Positions 32,319 to 40,484 of a stretch of 64,000 nucleotides of DNA are shown here, in pieces (within the stretch, counting starts at the first letter, position 1; each line of letters starts with the position of its first letter). Source of the DNA: Streptomyces tanashiensis (lineage in GTDB: Bacteria > Actinomycetota > Actinomycetes > Streptomycetales > Streptomycetaceae); NCBI RefSeq assembly GCF_014648895.1, contig NZ_BMRZ01000008.1, forward strand, positions 62,001 through 126,000. Direction: 5' to 3'. The position numbers and the translations under genes are program-made. Under the pieces are notes generated by a model. That model did not search any database. It was not told where the DNA came from and worked only from the letters and a program-made list of their open reading frames with translations.

Positions 32319-33317
32319 ATGCGACCTCCGCTGCTGCACCGGCGCTGCCCCGAACTGGCCGGCTCGCTCCCCTTTCTCCGGCTGGGTGCGGCGCCCACCC
32401 CCGTGCGGCCGCTCCCCGGGCCGGGCACGCGGGCCGAGCTGTGGGTCAAGGACGAGAGCGGGTACGGCGACGGCGGCTGGGGCGGCAACAAGGTCCGCAA
32501 ACTGGAGTGGCTGCTGCCGGAGGCCCGCCGGCGCGGCGCGAGGACCCTCCTCACGGTCGGGGGCCTCGGGACCAACTGGGGCCTCGCCGCCGCGCGGTAC
32601 GCACGGGGGCAGGGCCTGGAGGTCGCCCTCGGTCTGATCGACCACCCGGTCGACGAGCACGTGCGGGCCCAGCTGGAGCGGCTGCGCTCCTCCGGTGCCT
32701 CGCTGCACTTCCTCCACACCAAGGCCAGGCTGATCCTGGCCGCGCCCTGGCTCTTCGCCCGGCACGCCCACGGCCTCTCCCTGCCGTACTACCTGCCGGC
32801 GGGCGGCTCCTCGCCGCTCGGCACGCTCGGTGCCGTCGAGATCGCGCTGGAGCTGGGCGCCCAGGTCGAGGCCGGTGAGCTGCCGGAGCCGGCGTGGCTG
32901 GTCACCGCCGTCGGATCCGGCGGCACCACCGCGGGACTTGCCCTCGGACTGCGGCTCGCCGGGCTGCGCACCCGTGTGCTCGGCATCGTGGTCAACGACA
33001 CCCTGAGGCTGGACTCCCGCTCCCTCCTCAGGACGGCCCGCCGCTCCGCGGCCCTGCTCCGGGCCCGCGGCGCCGACGTGACCGGTGCCGTACCCGCCGC
33101 CGACGCGATCTGCGTCGAGACGGGCTGGCTGGGGGACGGCTACGCCCACCCCACCGCCGCCGGCGATCAGGCCCTCGACCGCGCCTCGGCGCAGGCGGGT
33201 CTGACCCTGGAGCGCACCTACACCGCCAAGGCGTTCGCCGCCCTGCTCGACCTCGACGCGGCCGGGGGCCTGAGTGGCGGCCCGGTGGTGTTTCTGCAGA
33301 CCCACGGACCGCGCTGA
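32319..33317 (+). CDS. PLP-dependent D-cysteine desulfhydrase/ACC deaminase family enzyme
   Basis: This 332-residue cytoplasmic enzyme of fold-type II has the PLP lysine in GGNKVRKLEWLLPEA (about residue 55). GLGTNWGLAAARYAR, YYLPAGGSSPLGTLGAVEIALEL and VGSGGTTAGLALGLRLAGL are the phosphate- and substrate-binding loops of the D-cysteine desulfhydrase/1-aminocyclopropane-1-carboxylate deaminase family. The residues that separate the two activities cannot be decided by eye. ATG 32319 is the first start compatible with the family N-terminus. It diverges from panD and converges on the GH59 gene across a strong terminator. Confidence 0.82.
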   Translation: MRPPLLHRRCPELAGSLPFLRLGAAPTPVRPLPGPGTRAELWVKDESGYGDGGWGGNKVRKLEWLLPEARRRGARTLLTVGGLGTNWGLAAARYARGQGLEVALGLIDHPVDEHVRAQLERLRSSGASLHFLHTKARLILAAPWLFARHAHGLSLPYYLPAGGSSPLGTLGAVEIALELGAQVEAGELPEPAWLVTAVGSGGTTAGLALGLRLAGLRTRVLGIVVNDTLRLDSRSLLRTARRSAALLRARGADVTGAVPAADAICVETGWLGDGYAHPTAAGDQALDRASAQAGLTLERTYTAKAFAALLDLDAAGGLSGGPVVFLQTHGPR

Positions 33318-33352
33318 CGCGATGTCAGGGCAGGGGCGGCCGGCACGCCGTG

Positions 33353-33383
33353 GCGGCGGCCCCGGTGGATCCGGGGCCGCCGC
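33353..33383. terminator. Bidirectional terminator between PLP enzyme and GH59 genes
   Basis: A perfect 13-bp stem (33353-33365 with 33371-33383) and a 5-base loop between the two convergent stop codons. Confidence 0.8.
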
Positions 33384-33399
33384 GACGTGGACCGCGGTG

Positions 33400-35841
33400 C
33401 TACGGCAGGGTCCAGCGCTGGTTGGCGCCGCCGTTGCACGTCCAGATGACCAGCTGGGTGCCGTCCGTGGTACTGGCGGCCGGGTCGTCGAGGCAGAGGC
33501 CGGACTGGACGCCCTTCAGGGTGCCGTCGGCCTGCGGGGTCCACTGCTGGTTGCCGCCGCCGTGGCAGGTCCACAGGCCGACGAGGGTGCCGTCGCTCGT
33601 ACCCTGGCCGACCACGTCCAGGCACTTGCCGCCCTGCAGGAGCCGGCCGTTGTCCCAGGTCCAGGTCTGCCCGGGGTCGGTGTCGTCGCAGCTCCGGATG
33701 ACGGCCCGGGCGCCGTCGGCGGCGAGGCACGTGCCGGACACGCCCGAGGGGACCGGGCCGGTGAACGAGCCGCCTCCGGTGCCGGGGGTGAGGGCGAACC
33801 CGTCGAACTGCTGCGTCTGGTACCCGGTCACGGCCAGGCCGGCCATGCCGGACGTGAACGAGTGGTCGGTGACGGTGCCGACCGTCCGCCCGTCGATCGC
33901 GGCGGTCAGGGTCGAGCCCTGCAGGGTGAGGGCCATGCGGTGCCAGGTGTTCAGGCCGGGCGCGGTGACCGTGCCGGAGGCCAGGGTGGTGGAGTTCCAG
34001 GCGAGGTCGGTCTTGAGGATCGCCCAGTCACCGGTGTCGCTGAGGCGCAGGTGGTAGGCGTTGAGGCCGTTGTTGTTGCGCGCCTGCTGGTTGACGCGGC
34101 CGAGGACCTCGGTGGAGCCGGCCTGCTCGAACAGGGTGTCCGCGCTGACGGTGTAGTTCACCCAGCTGCTGTCACCGACGATCGAGTAGGGCATGTTGTT
34201 CGACTCGTCGGTCCAGCGGATCGGGGAGACCGGAGCCATCTGGCGCAGACACGCGGCGGTGCGGCCGCCGCCGCAGGGCACGGTCTGGAAGGCGCCGTTC
34301 ATGTCGGAGAAGTACTTCGGTGACGGCGTCGCGGCGGGCTTGTCGAAGTCGTCGGCGTACGGGAGGTTCAGCGGCGCGGGTGCCGGCGGGGTGGTGGCGC
34401 CCTTGCCCTGGCCGGTGGTGGTGGTCACCGTGTAGACGCGGCCGGGCTGGAGGGTGAGGGTGTACGTGCCGCCGACCGGCTTGACGTCCGGCTGCCGGAC
34501 GAAGTCGTCGGAGGGGTCGGCGGTCGACAGGTCGGTCGCCCAGACGTGCACCCGCCCGGTGGACAGGCCGCCGGTGACCGTGAACGTCGCGGTCTGCGGC
34601 ACGGTGGCGTCCACGGTCTCGATGACCGTGGAGTAGTCGCCGCCCTTCGGCGACCTCAGCGCGACATAGCTGCCGTTGGCCCGGTCGCCGCCCAGGTAGC
34701 CGACGGCCGAGTCGAGGTACGTCCAGCCGGGCCGGGTGAACTGGGTGGTGTGCGCCGTGACCCAGGTGGTCCGGCCGACGGAGTAGTTGCCGGACCAGGG
34801 CTGCGCGGCGAGCGAGAGACCGTCGGTGGAGAAGTAGAGGTTCTGGTAGAGCGCGGCGACGACCGGCCAGTTCATGTACGACGTCATCCGGCCGTCGATG
34901 TAGTCGCGGTTGATCGCGCGGGCCACCGCCGGGGCGCCGGCGTTGTGGTCCTGGGAGCCGCTCTCGCTGGCCCAGATCGGCTTGCCGAGGGCCTTCGCGG
35001 CCGCGGTGCTGTCGCAGGTGGCCATCGCGCCGAGGTAGCCGCAGGGGTAGTGCATGCCGAGGACGTCGATGGCGGAACGGAGCTCCGGGTCGCCGGCCAT
35101 CTCCGTGGCGAGGTCCCAGTCGTAGCTGTCCGCCGCGACGACCTTGGTCTTCGCGTGGCCGCCGGCGACCAGCGTCTTCTTGAGCTTCTTGTACCAGGCG
35201 GCGTCGTACTCGCGCTCGTTCCAGCCGCCGATGTAGTCGATCGGCAGGTGGTGACGGGCGGCGCAGTCGAACCAGCCCATGATGTAGTCGAGCATGTCCT
35301 GGGACCAGAAGTACGGCTTCCCGGGCGAGGGGTTGGCGGGGTCGTCGACGCCGATCCAGCCGGGCGCGCCCCAGGCGAGGCCGTAGAGCTTGATGTCGGG
35401 GTTACGGGCCTTGGCCTGCTCGGCCAGCCACCATTCGTAGCCCTGGCCGCAGTCGACCACGCCCCGGGTGTGCTGGTAGCTGGCCTCGGCGCCGTCGGTG
35501 GAGTTGGTGTCGCCGCCTATCTCGATCTTGAGCGACTGGAGGGCGGCGCCGTATCCGGGCTTGAAGAGGTAGTCGAGGAGCTGGCTGCGCTGCGGCTCGG
35601 GATAGTCGATCAGCAGACGGGAGTTGCCGCCTCCGCCGCTGGCGGCGCCGACACCGTCGAAGACCCGGCCGGTCTTGGCGCCGTCCACGGTGATCCGGGT
35701 GCCCGCCGGGGGCGCGGCGGCATCGGCGGGGGTGGCCGCGGGTCCGGCGACGAGTCCGGTGAACAGGAGGAGCGAGGCGGCGAGTGCCGCTCTTCTGAGG
35801 ATGCGTCCAGGGGTGGTCAGGACACGGAGGGGCCCGTGCAT
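33400..35841 (-). CDS. Secreted GH59-type galactosidase with CBM13 lectin domain
   Basis: This 813-residue secreted glycoside hydrolase has a signal peptide ending near ADAAA. The catalytic barrel (about 50-380) resembles galactocerebrosidase: VFDGVGAASGGGGNSRLLIDYPE at the start, acid/base Glu in YIGGWNERE, nucleophile Glu in IWASESGSQDHNAG. A beta-sandwich region and a lectin-like domain follow. The last about 120 residues are a ricin-type CBM13 with three QxW-like repeats (QTWTWDNG, QQWTPQADG, QRWTLP). It probably removes beta-linked galactose from plant or microbial galactans; the exact linkage is unknown. It lies beside a LuxR regulator and a sugar ABC transporter, so a joint role in galactan or arabinogalactan use is plausible. 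Confidence 0.85.
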   Translation of the reverse strand: MHGPLRVLTTPGRILRRAALAASLLLFTGLVAGPAATPADAAAPPAGTRITVDGAKTGRVFDGVGAASGGGGNSRLLIDYPEPQRSQLLDYLFKPGYGAALQSLKIEIGGDTNSTDGAEASYQHTRGVVDCGQGYEWWLAEQAKARNPDIKLYGLAWGAPGWIGVDDPANPSPGKPYFWSQDMLDYIMGWFDCAARHHLPIDYIGGWNEREYDAAWYKKLKKTLVAGGHAKTKVVAADSYDWDLATEMAGDPELRSAIDVLGMHYPCGYLGAMATCDSTAAAKALGKPIWASESGSQDHNAGAPAVARAINRDYIDGRMTSYMNWPVVAALYQNLYFSTDGLSLAAQPWSGNYSVGRTTWVTAHTTQFTRPGWTYLDSAVGYLGGDRANGSYVALRSPKGGDYSTVIETVDATVPQTATFTVTGGLSTGRVHVWATDLSTADPSDDFVRQPDVKPVGGTYTLTLQPGRVYTVTTTTGQGKGATTPPAPAPLNLPYADDFDKPAATPSPKYFSDMNGAFQTVPCGGGRTAACLRQMAPVSPIRWTDESNNMPYSIVGDSSWVNYTVSADTLFEQAGSTEVLGRVNQQARNNNGLNAYHLRLSDTGDWAILKTDLAWNSTTLASGTVTAPGLNTWHRMALTLQGSTLTAAIDGRTVGTVTDHSFTSGMAGLAVTGYQTQQFDGFALTPGTGGGSFTGPVPSGVSGTCLAADGARAVIRSCDDTDPGQTWTWDNGRLLQGGKCLDVVGQGTSDGTLVGLWTCHGGGNQQWTPQADGTLKGVQSGLCLDDPAASTTDGTQLVIWTCNGGANQRWTLP

Positions 35842-36010
35842 GAAGAAGCCTTTCGTCCGAGGCCGGGAAACGATGTGCCGCGCACCTCTGCCGAGCGGGT
35901 GGGTGGGCGGATCACACGACTGTCACTCAAAATCAAACAGATTCGACCGCATCCGAACGTTAGAGTGCGAGGCATCGATGGTCAATGGTTCGTCCCGCGC
36001 TTTTCCGTCG

Positions 36011-36054
36011 CGTGATTCCGCTCGCCCACTCGGACCGTGATTCCGGTCGCCCAC
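36011..36054. repeat. Two 19-base direct repeats upstream of the GH59 gene
   Basis: The 19-mer CGTGATTCCGCTCGCCCAC (36011-36029) recurs with one change at 36036-36054, 25 bases on. The pair lies between the LuxR stop and the GH59 promoter region and could be an operator for GH59 transcription. An AT-richer stretch at about 35920-35990 is the likely promoter. Confidence 0.5.
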
Positions 36055-36070
36055 CCGGGCCTGACGGTGA

Positions 36071-38956
36071 TTACTCCGCCGCCGATTGCCGATCGAGAAC
36101 CAGGGAAATGGATTTCCGGGTGGTGCGGAGTTTCCTGAGCACGCTCGCCACGTGGTTCTCGACGGTCCTCGGGGAGAGCCGCAGCGTGGTGGCGATGTGC
36201 TGGTTGGTGGCGCGGGCCGCCAGCAGTTCGGCCACCTGCCGCTCGCGGGGCGAGAGCCGGTCGCCGTAGCCCCGGCGGCCGGGCGAGGGCGCACGGGAGA
36301 GCCCGAGGTCGTGCGTCAGCCGCCGGCAGCGGCGCAGGTCGCCGTCGGCTCCCAGCCGGGCATAGCCGTCCACGGCCTCGGCAAGGACGGCCGCCGCCTC
36401 GGGCCGGTCCGCGCGGGCCAGGGCGGCCCCGTTCCGCTCCGCGGCGCGGGCGGCGTCATAGGGCCGGCCGATGCTCCGCCACGCCCGCCGCGCGGCGGCG
36501 AAGTGCTCGGCCGCGGAACCGGGCTCGGCGTCGAGCAGCAGCAGACCCCGGGCGAGGTGCAGTTCGGCGTCGGCGGCCGGGGCGTCCAGGCCGCGCAGTG
36601 CCTGTTCCGCGTCGGCGGCGAGGCCTTCCGCGAAGGCACGGTCCCCGCAGGCCAGCGCGGCTTCGACCGCCGCCGGGACCAGTCCGCTCGCCTTCGGCCA
36701 CGTGGCGCCGCGGCGCAGCAGGGCGGCGGCCGGGACGGCCGCGGCCATCGCCTCCTGCGGCGCGCCCTGGGCGAGGAGCACCGAGGCGAGGCCGGCGGCG
36801 GTGCGCAGGGCCACCGAAGCGGTGGGACGGTGCGCCGCCGGTGCCTCCGTCCGGGCGAAGTGGTGCAGCGCGTGTCCGCCGCGCCCGCGCGCCTGGGACA
36901 GCAGGCCCAGGGCGAGCGACCGCTCGGCGTCGGGCCGCGCGAGACCGGGACAGCCCGCGGCGAGGGTGTCGACGGTCAGCGAGTCGAAGCGTTCGGGCAG
37001 GCCGTCCCAGCGGCCGGCGAGGAGGTCGAGGCGGAGCCGGCCGGCCTGGCCGTGGAGGGCGAGCACCGGGGTGTCGGTGAGTTCGGCCAGGCGGACGCTC
37101 TCGGCGAGCAGCCCGGCCGCGCGGAGGTCGTGTCCGAGCGCCGTGGCGCTGTCGCCCGCGTCGCCCAGGGCTCGCGCGGTCCGCCTGCGGGCTGCGATGT
37201 CCGCGCCGTCGCGCGGGAGCCGGTCGAGCAGGGGCCAGGCGGACGGATCGCCCCGCCCGCAGCGGAGGGTGAGCCGCGCCATGGGCACGGCCGCGCGGGC
37301 GCCGGTGTCGGGGCTGCCGTCGAGTGCCGTCTCGGCCCGTTCGAGCCATGTCCCGGACCGGTCGGGGGGTTCGGCCTCGTCCAGGGCCAGGGCGAGCGCG
37401 GCGCGGGCGGCCGGTTCCGGGTGGTCGGCGAGGTCCGGTACGGCCGCGCGCAGTTCGGTGATGCCGGCCCGGTCCCCGTCGCGGTCGAGCAGCACCAGCC
37501 CCAGGGCGAGCCGGACGGCACCCCGGGCGGCGGCGGGCAGTCCCGGCGGCTCCAGGAGGGTCCGCAGCCGGGCCGTGTCCACCGCACGGCCGAGGCCGTC
37601 GCCCGCGAGCCGGGCGAGGGCGAGCGCGGCCCGCTCGTATCGGACCGGGTCCAGGCCGGGCTGGTCGAGGATGCCGCAGAGCAGCGTCACGGCGGCCGCC
37701 GGGTCGCCGTCTCCCGCGGCCTCGGCGGCCGCTTCCTCGGCCGCGCCCAGCCACGCGGCCCGCTCTCCGAGGGCCAGCCGGTGGTGGGCGATCCGCGCCC
37801 GCGGAGCGGGGGCCGACCGCTCCAGGACCTGGACGGCGCGCCGGTGCAGGCGGAGCCGGCGGGGCAGCGGCACGAGGTCGTACACGGCCCGTGCGGCGAG
37901 CGGCTGCCGGACGTCGTAGTGCGGGCCACCGGCCTCGCGGAGCAGGGCGGCGCGCAGGGCCTCGGCCAGCCCGCGTCCGGCGGCGTCGGCATCGAGTCCG
38001 GCGACCTCGGCCAGTACCGGCTCCTCGGCGGGACCGGCGAGCACCGCCGCCGCCTCGACGAGCGCGGTGCCCTGCGGGGAGAGCCCGGCGATCCGCTCGG
38101 AGACCGCCTCCCGCAGGCCACGGGGTACGGCGGCGGCGCGCAACCGCGCCACCTCGTCCTCGGTCCCGGGCCCACCGGGGGCGGTCCCGCCCAGCAGGGC
38201 GAGGTCCTCCTCCACCACCAGCGGCAGGCCCTGGCTGCGCTCGTAGAGCGCCGCGACGAGCGCCCCGGTGACCGGCCTGCCGAGCGCCGCCACTGCCAGC
38301 TCCCGGACGTCGGCGAGGGTCAGGGGCCGGAGGCCGATGGTCGTGCCGCCGGTGCCGGGCGGGCGGCGGTAGGCGGAGCCGAGCGGGAGCCGGCCGGGCG
38401 GAAGGTCCTCGGTGCGATGGGTGAGGACCAGGCTGAGCTGCTCCGGGAGGTCGCGGGCGAGGAGCAGGAGCAGGTCCCGCGAGGCGTCGTCGGCCCATTG
38501 GAGGTCCTCGACGACCAGCACGGCCGGGCCGAGTCCGCGGAGCAGGGCGCGGACGGCCGCGAGCAGCTCGGACGGCCCGGTCCCGTGCGGGCCGGCACCG
38601 GTGCTCCCCCGCGGCGGCCGGTCCGCCTTCGTGGCCGGCGGGGCGGCCGCCCGGTGGAGGACGGTGTCGCCGAGCGAGGGCTCGGCCTTGTCGAGGGCAT
38701 CGGTCAGCGGCCCGTACGGGGAGGGCTCGCGCAGCGGGTGACAGAAGCCGGTGAGGACCGGGCGGCCCTCGGCACGCAACACGGAGGCCGCCTCGGCGAC
38801 CAGTCGTGATTTGCCGGCGCCCGCCTCGCCTTCGACCAGCGCCACCGCCGGAGGCCTGCGGATCGTGTCGAGCAGACGGCCCAGCTCGGGGCCGCGGCCG
38901 ACGTGGGGGTACGCACCGGCTCCGGCGATCTCCTCCGGAGTGGGTGGTCGCGCCAT
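36071..38956 (-). CDS. LuxR-type ATPase transcriptional regulator (LAL-like), copy 1
   Basis: This 961-residue regulator has an AAA/NACHT-like ATPase at the N-terminus (Walker A VEGEAGAGKSRL, about 42-53; Walker B LVVEDLQWADDASRDLLLLLARDL, about 145-168). A long helical TPR-like middle section of about 600 residues follows, and a C-terminal LuxR helix-turn-helix (LSPRERQVAELLAARATNQHIATTLRLSPRTVENHVASVLRKL). The family senses inducers such as sugars, as MalT does, through the middle region. It is divergent from the sugar-transporter operon at 39252 across 295 bases and precedes the GH59 gene on the same strand, so it is the likely activator of one or both. A paralogue stands at 43175-46051. 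Confidence 0.88.
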   Translation of the reverse strand: MARPPTPEEIAGAGAYPHVGRGPELGRLLDTIRRPPAVALVEGEAGAGKSRLVAEAASVLRAEGRPVLTGFCHPLREPSPYGPLTDALDKAEPSLGDTVLHRAAAPPATKADRPPRGSTGAGPHGTGPSELLAAVRALLRGLGPAVLVVEDLQWADDASRDLLLLLARDLPEQLSLVLTHRTEDLPPGRLPLGSAYRRPPGTGGTTIGLRPLTLADVRELAVAALGRPVTGALVAALYERSQGLPLVVEEDLALLGGTAPGGPGTEDEVARLRAAAVPRGLREAVSERIAGLSPQGTALVEAAAVLAGPAEEPVLAEVAGLDADAAGRGLAEALRAALLREAGGPHYDVRQPLAARAVYDLVPLPRRLRLHRRAVQVLERSAPAPRARIAHHRLALGERAAWLGAAEEAAAEAAGDGDPAAAVTLLCGILDQPGLDPVRYERAALALARLAGDGLGRAVDTARLRTLLEPPGLPAAARGAVRLALGLVLLDRDGDRAGITELRAAVPDLADHPEPAARAALALALDEAEPPDRSGTWLERAETALDGSPDTGARAAVPMARLTLRCGRGDPSAWPLLDRLPRDGADIAARRRTARALGDAGDSATALGHDLRAAGLLAESVRLAELTDTPVLALHGQAGRLRLDLLAGRWDGLPERFDSLTVDTLAAGCPGLARPDAERSLALGLLSQARGRGGHALHHFARTEAPAAHRPTASVALRTAAGLASVLLAQGAPQEAMAAAVPAAALLRRGATWPKASGLVPAAVEAALACGDRAFAEGLAADAEQALRGLDAPAADAELHLARGLLLLDAEPGSAAEHFAAARRAWRSIGRPYDAARAAERNGAALARADRPEAAAVLAEAVDGYARLGADGDLRRCRRLTHDLGLSRAPSPGRRGYGDRLSPRERQVAELLAARATNQHIATTLRLSPRTVENHVASVLRKLRTTRKSISLVLDRQSAAE

Positions 38957-39251
38957 GTGTCCGCCTCTCCGCCCTCGGTGTCAGGTGATCCACCCTCGGC
39001 CACGGGACTCCAGAAAAACCATCCGTATGTCCTCGACTCCGGGTACTCAATCAATGAATTCGAATTTCTTGAGTACTCCCCTTCATAGGTATCGGTAACG
39101 AAGCGATATCGGGCGGGAGTCGAATGTTTTGGGCTCTTGACGGCAGAGTGAACCGGCGGTTTTGCTGAGACGCATCGCGTTTGAAAGTGATGACATGTGA
39201 TCGATCGTGTTTGGATCCGCTTGTCTCACTCATCCCCTCTGGAGCCGCCCC
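38957..39251. promoter_or_regulatory. Divergent control region, LuxR and sugar transporter
   Basis: This 295-base region has no gene and is distinctly AT-richer than its surroundings. GTACTCAA (39043-39050) and TTGAGTAC (39069-39076) form an 8-bp inverted repeat around a central AATTCGAATT palindrome (39057-39066). Close by is TATCG-N9-CGATA (about 39090-39108). TTGACG near 39135 could be a -35 for the transporter. These sites would suit a dimeric activator such as the adjacent LuxR protein. Confidence 0.55.
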
Positions 39252-40295
39252 ATGTCCCCTGTCCGCGCCCGTCTGCTCCCCGCCGCCGCGCTGGGACTGT
39301 CCACCGTCCTCGGCCTGACCGCCTGCTCCTCGGGCCAGACCGCCGACGGTCCGGACAGCCAGGCCACACCCGTCAGCGGCAAGATCTCGCTGACCTACCT
39401 GCAGAAGCAGGGCGACCAGGAGTACTTCGTCGGCGAGGCCGCCGGAGCCAAGGCCAGGGCCGCCGAGCTCGGCATCGACCTCAAGGTGGTCAACCTCGGC
39501 AGCGACGCCAACAAGACGGTCGGCGAGGTGCAGTCGGCGATCGCGCAGAAGAGCAACGGTCTGATCGTCGTGGTGCCGGACCCGGCGGTCGGCCCGCAGA
39601 TCGTGCAGACCGCCCGGGACGCCGAGGTCGCGCTGCTCACCTCCGACGACCAGGTCTGCGCCACCGGCCCCTCCCCCGCCTCCTGCGCCAAGGGCGACCT
39701 CGTGCCGCGCATCGGCTTCAGCGGCGAGCAGATGGGGGCCGAGGTCGGCAAGCGGGCCGCCGCGGAGTACAGGAAGGCCGGCTGGAAGGCGGAAGACACC
39801 CGGATCATCTCCGCCTGGAAGCAGGACGTCACCGTCTGCGGCGACCGCGTCAAGGCCGCCGGGGCGGCCTTCGACGCCGCCGTCCCGGGCGTGCGGACCC
39901 TCGACGTCGCCACCGACAACACGCCCACCGGCGCCCAGGACAAGGTCGCGGCGACCGTCACCGCCAACCCCGGCGTCAAGCACTGGGTGGTCTGGGGCTG
40001 CAACGACGAGAACGTCCAGGGCGGCGTCACCGCACTGCGGAACGCCGGCATCGGCCCGCAGGACATCGACGGTGTCGGCCTCGGCGCGTACCTGGCCTGC
40101 AAGGAGTGGAAGTCCGGCAAGCCGTCCGGGATGAAGGCCGCGCTGTTCATCAACTGCAAGGACGTCGGCGCCCTCGCCGTCCAGACCATGTACGACCGCC
40201 TCAAGAACGGCAAGGAGTTCCCCGCCGAGGCGTTCGCTCCCACAAAGATGGTCGACGCCGCCACCTGGCAGGCCGCGGGCGTCAGCTGCGGCTGA
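39252..40295 (+). CDS. Sugar ABC transporter substrate-binding lipoprotein (AraF-like)
   Basis: This 347-residue extracytoplasmic binding protein has a lipobox (LGLTAC). The body matches periplasmic-binding-protein type 1 receptors of the CUT2 group and looks most like L-arabinose-binding AraF: GLIVVVPDPAVGPQIVQTARDAEVALLTSDDQ, NPGVKHWVVWGCNDENVQGGVTALRNAGI. Cysteines in two pairs are unusual compared with AraF. The likely ligand is arabinose, galactose or a similar aldose, but pocket residues cannot be assigned by eye. It heads the transporter operon; a stable hairpin after the stop codon should make it the most abundant product. Confidence 0.85.
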   Translation: MSPVRARLLPAAALGLSTVLGLTACSSGQTADGPDSQATPVSGKISLTYLQKQGDQEYFVGEAAGAKARAAELGIDLKVVNLGSDANKTVGEVQSAIAQKSNGLIVVVPDPAVGPQIVQTARDAEVALLTSDDQVCATGPSPASCAKGDLVPRIGFSGEQMGAEVGKRAAAEYRKAGWKAEDTRIISAWKQDVTVCGDRVKAAGAAFDAAVPGVRTLDVATDNTPTGAQDKVAATVTANPGVKHWVVWGCNDENVQGGVTALRNAGIGPQDIDGVGLGAYLACKEWKSGKPSGMKAALFINCKDVGALAVQTMYDRLKNGKEFPAEAFAPTKMVDAATWQAAGVSCG

Positions 40296-40306
40296 CCCAC
40301 CGTCGG

Positions 40307-40346
40307 GAGCCGGTGCGGCCCACAACCCCACCCGCCGCACCGGCTC
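40307..40346 (+). terminator. Intercistronic hairpin after the binding-protein gene
   Basis: A perfect 12-bp stem (40307-40318 with 40335-40346) and a 16-base loop lie 11 bases after the stop codon and 138 bases before the ATPase gene. It probably works as a partial terminator or 3' stabiliser that favours the binding protein. Confidence 0.65.
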
Positions 40347-40484
40347 TCCTCCCCCGGCCGCCCCGGCCGCCCTGCCGCCTGTCCGCCTGTCCGCCCGGCC
40401 GCACCGGCGCTCCGTCCCGGCCGGGCGGGCTCGCGCGCCCGCCGCCCCTCCCGCCCCACCCGTACCGCACCGCCAGTTGAGGCC

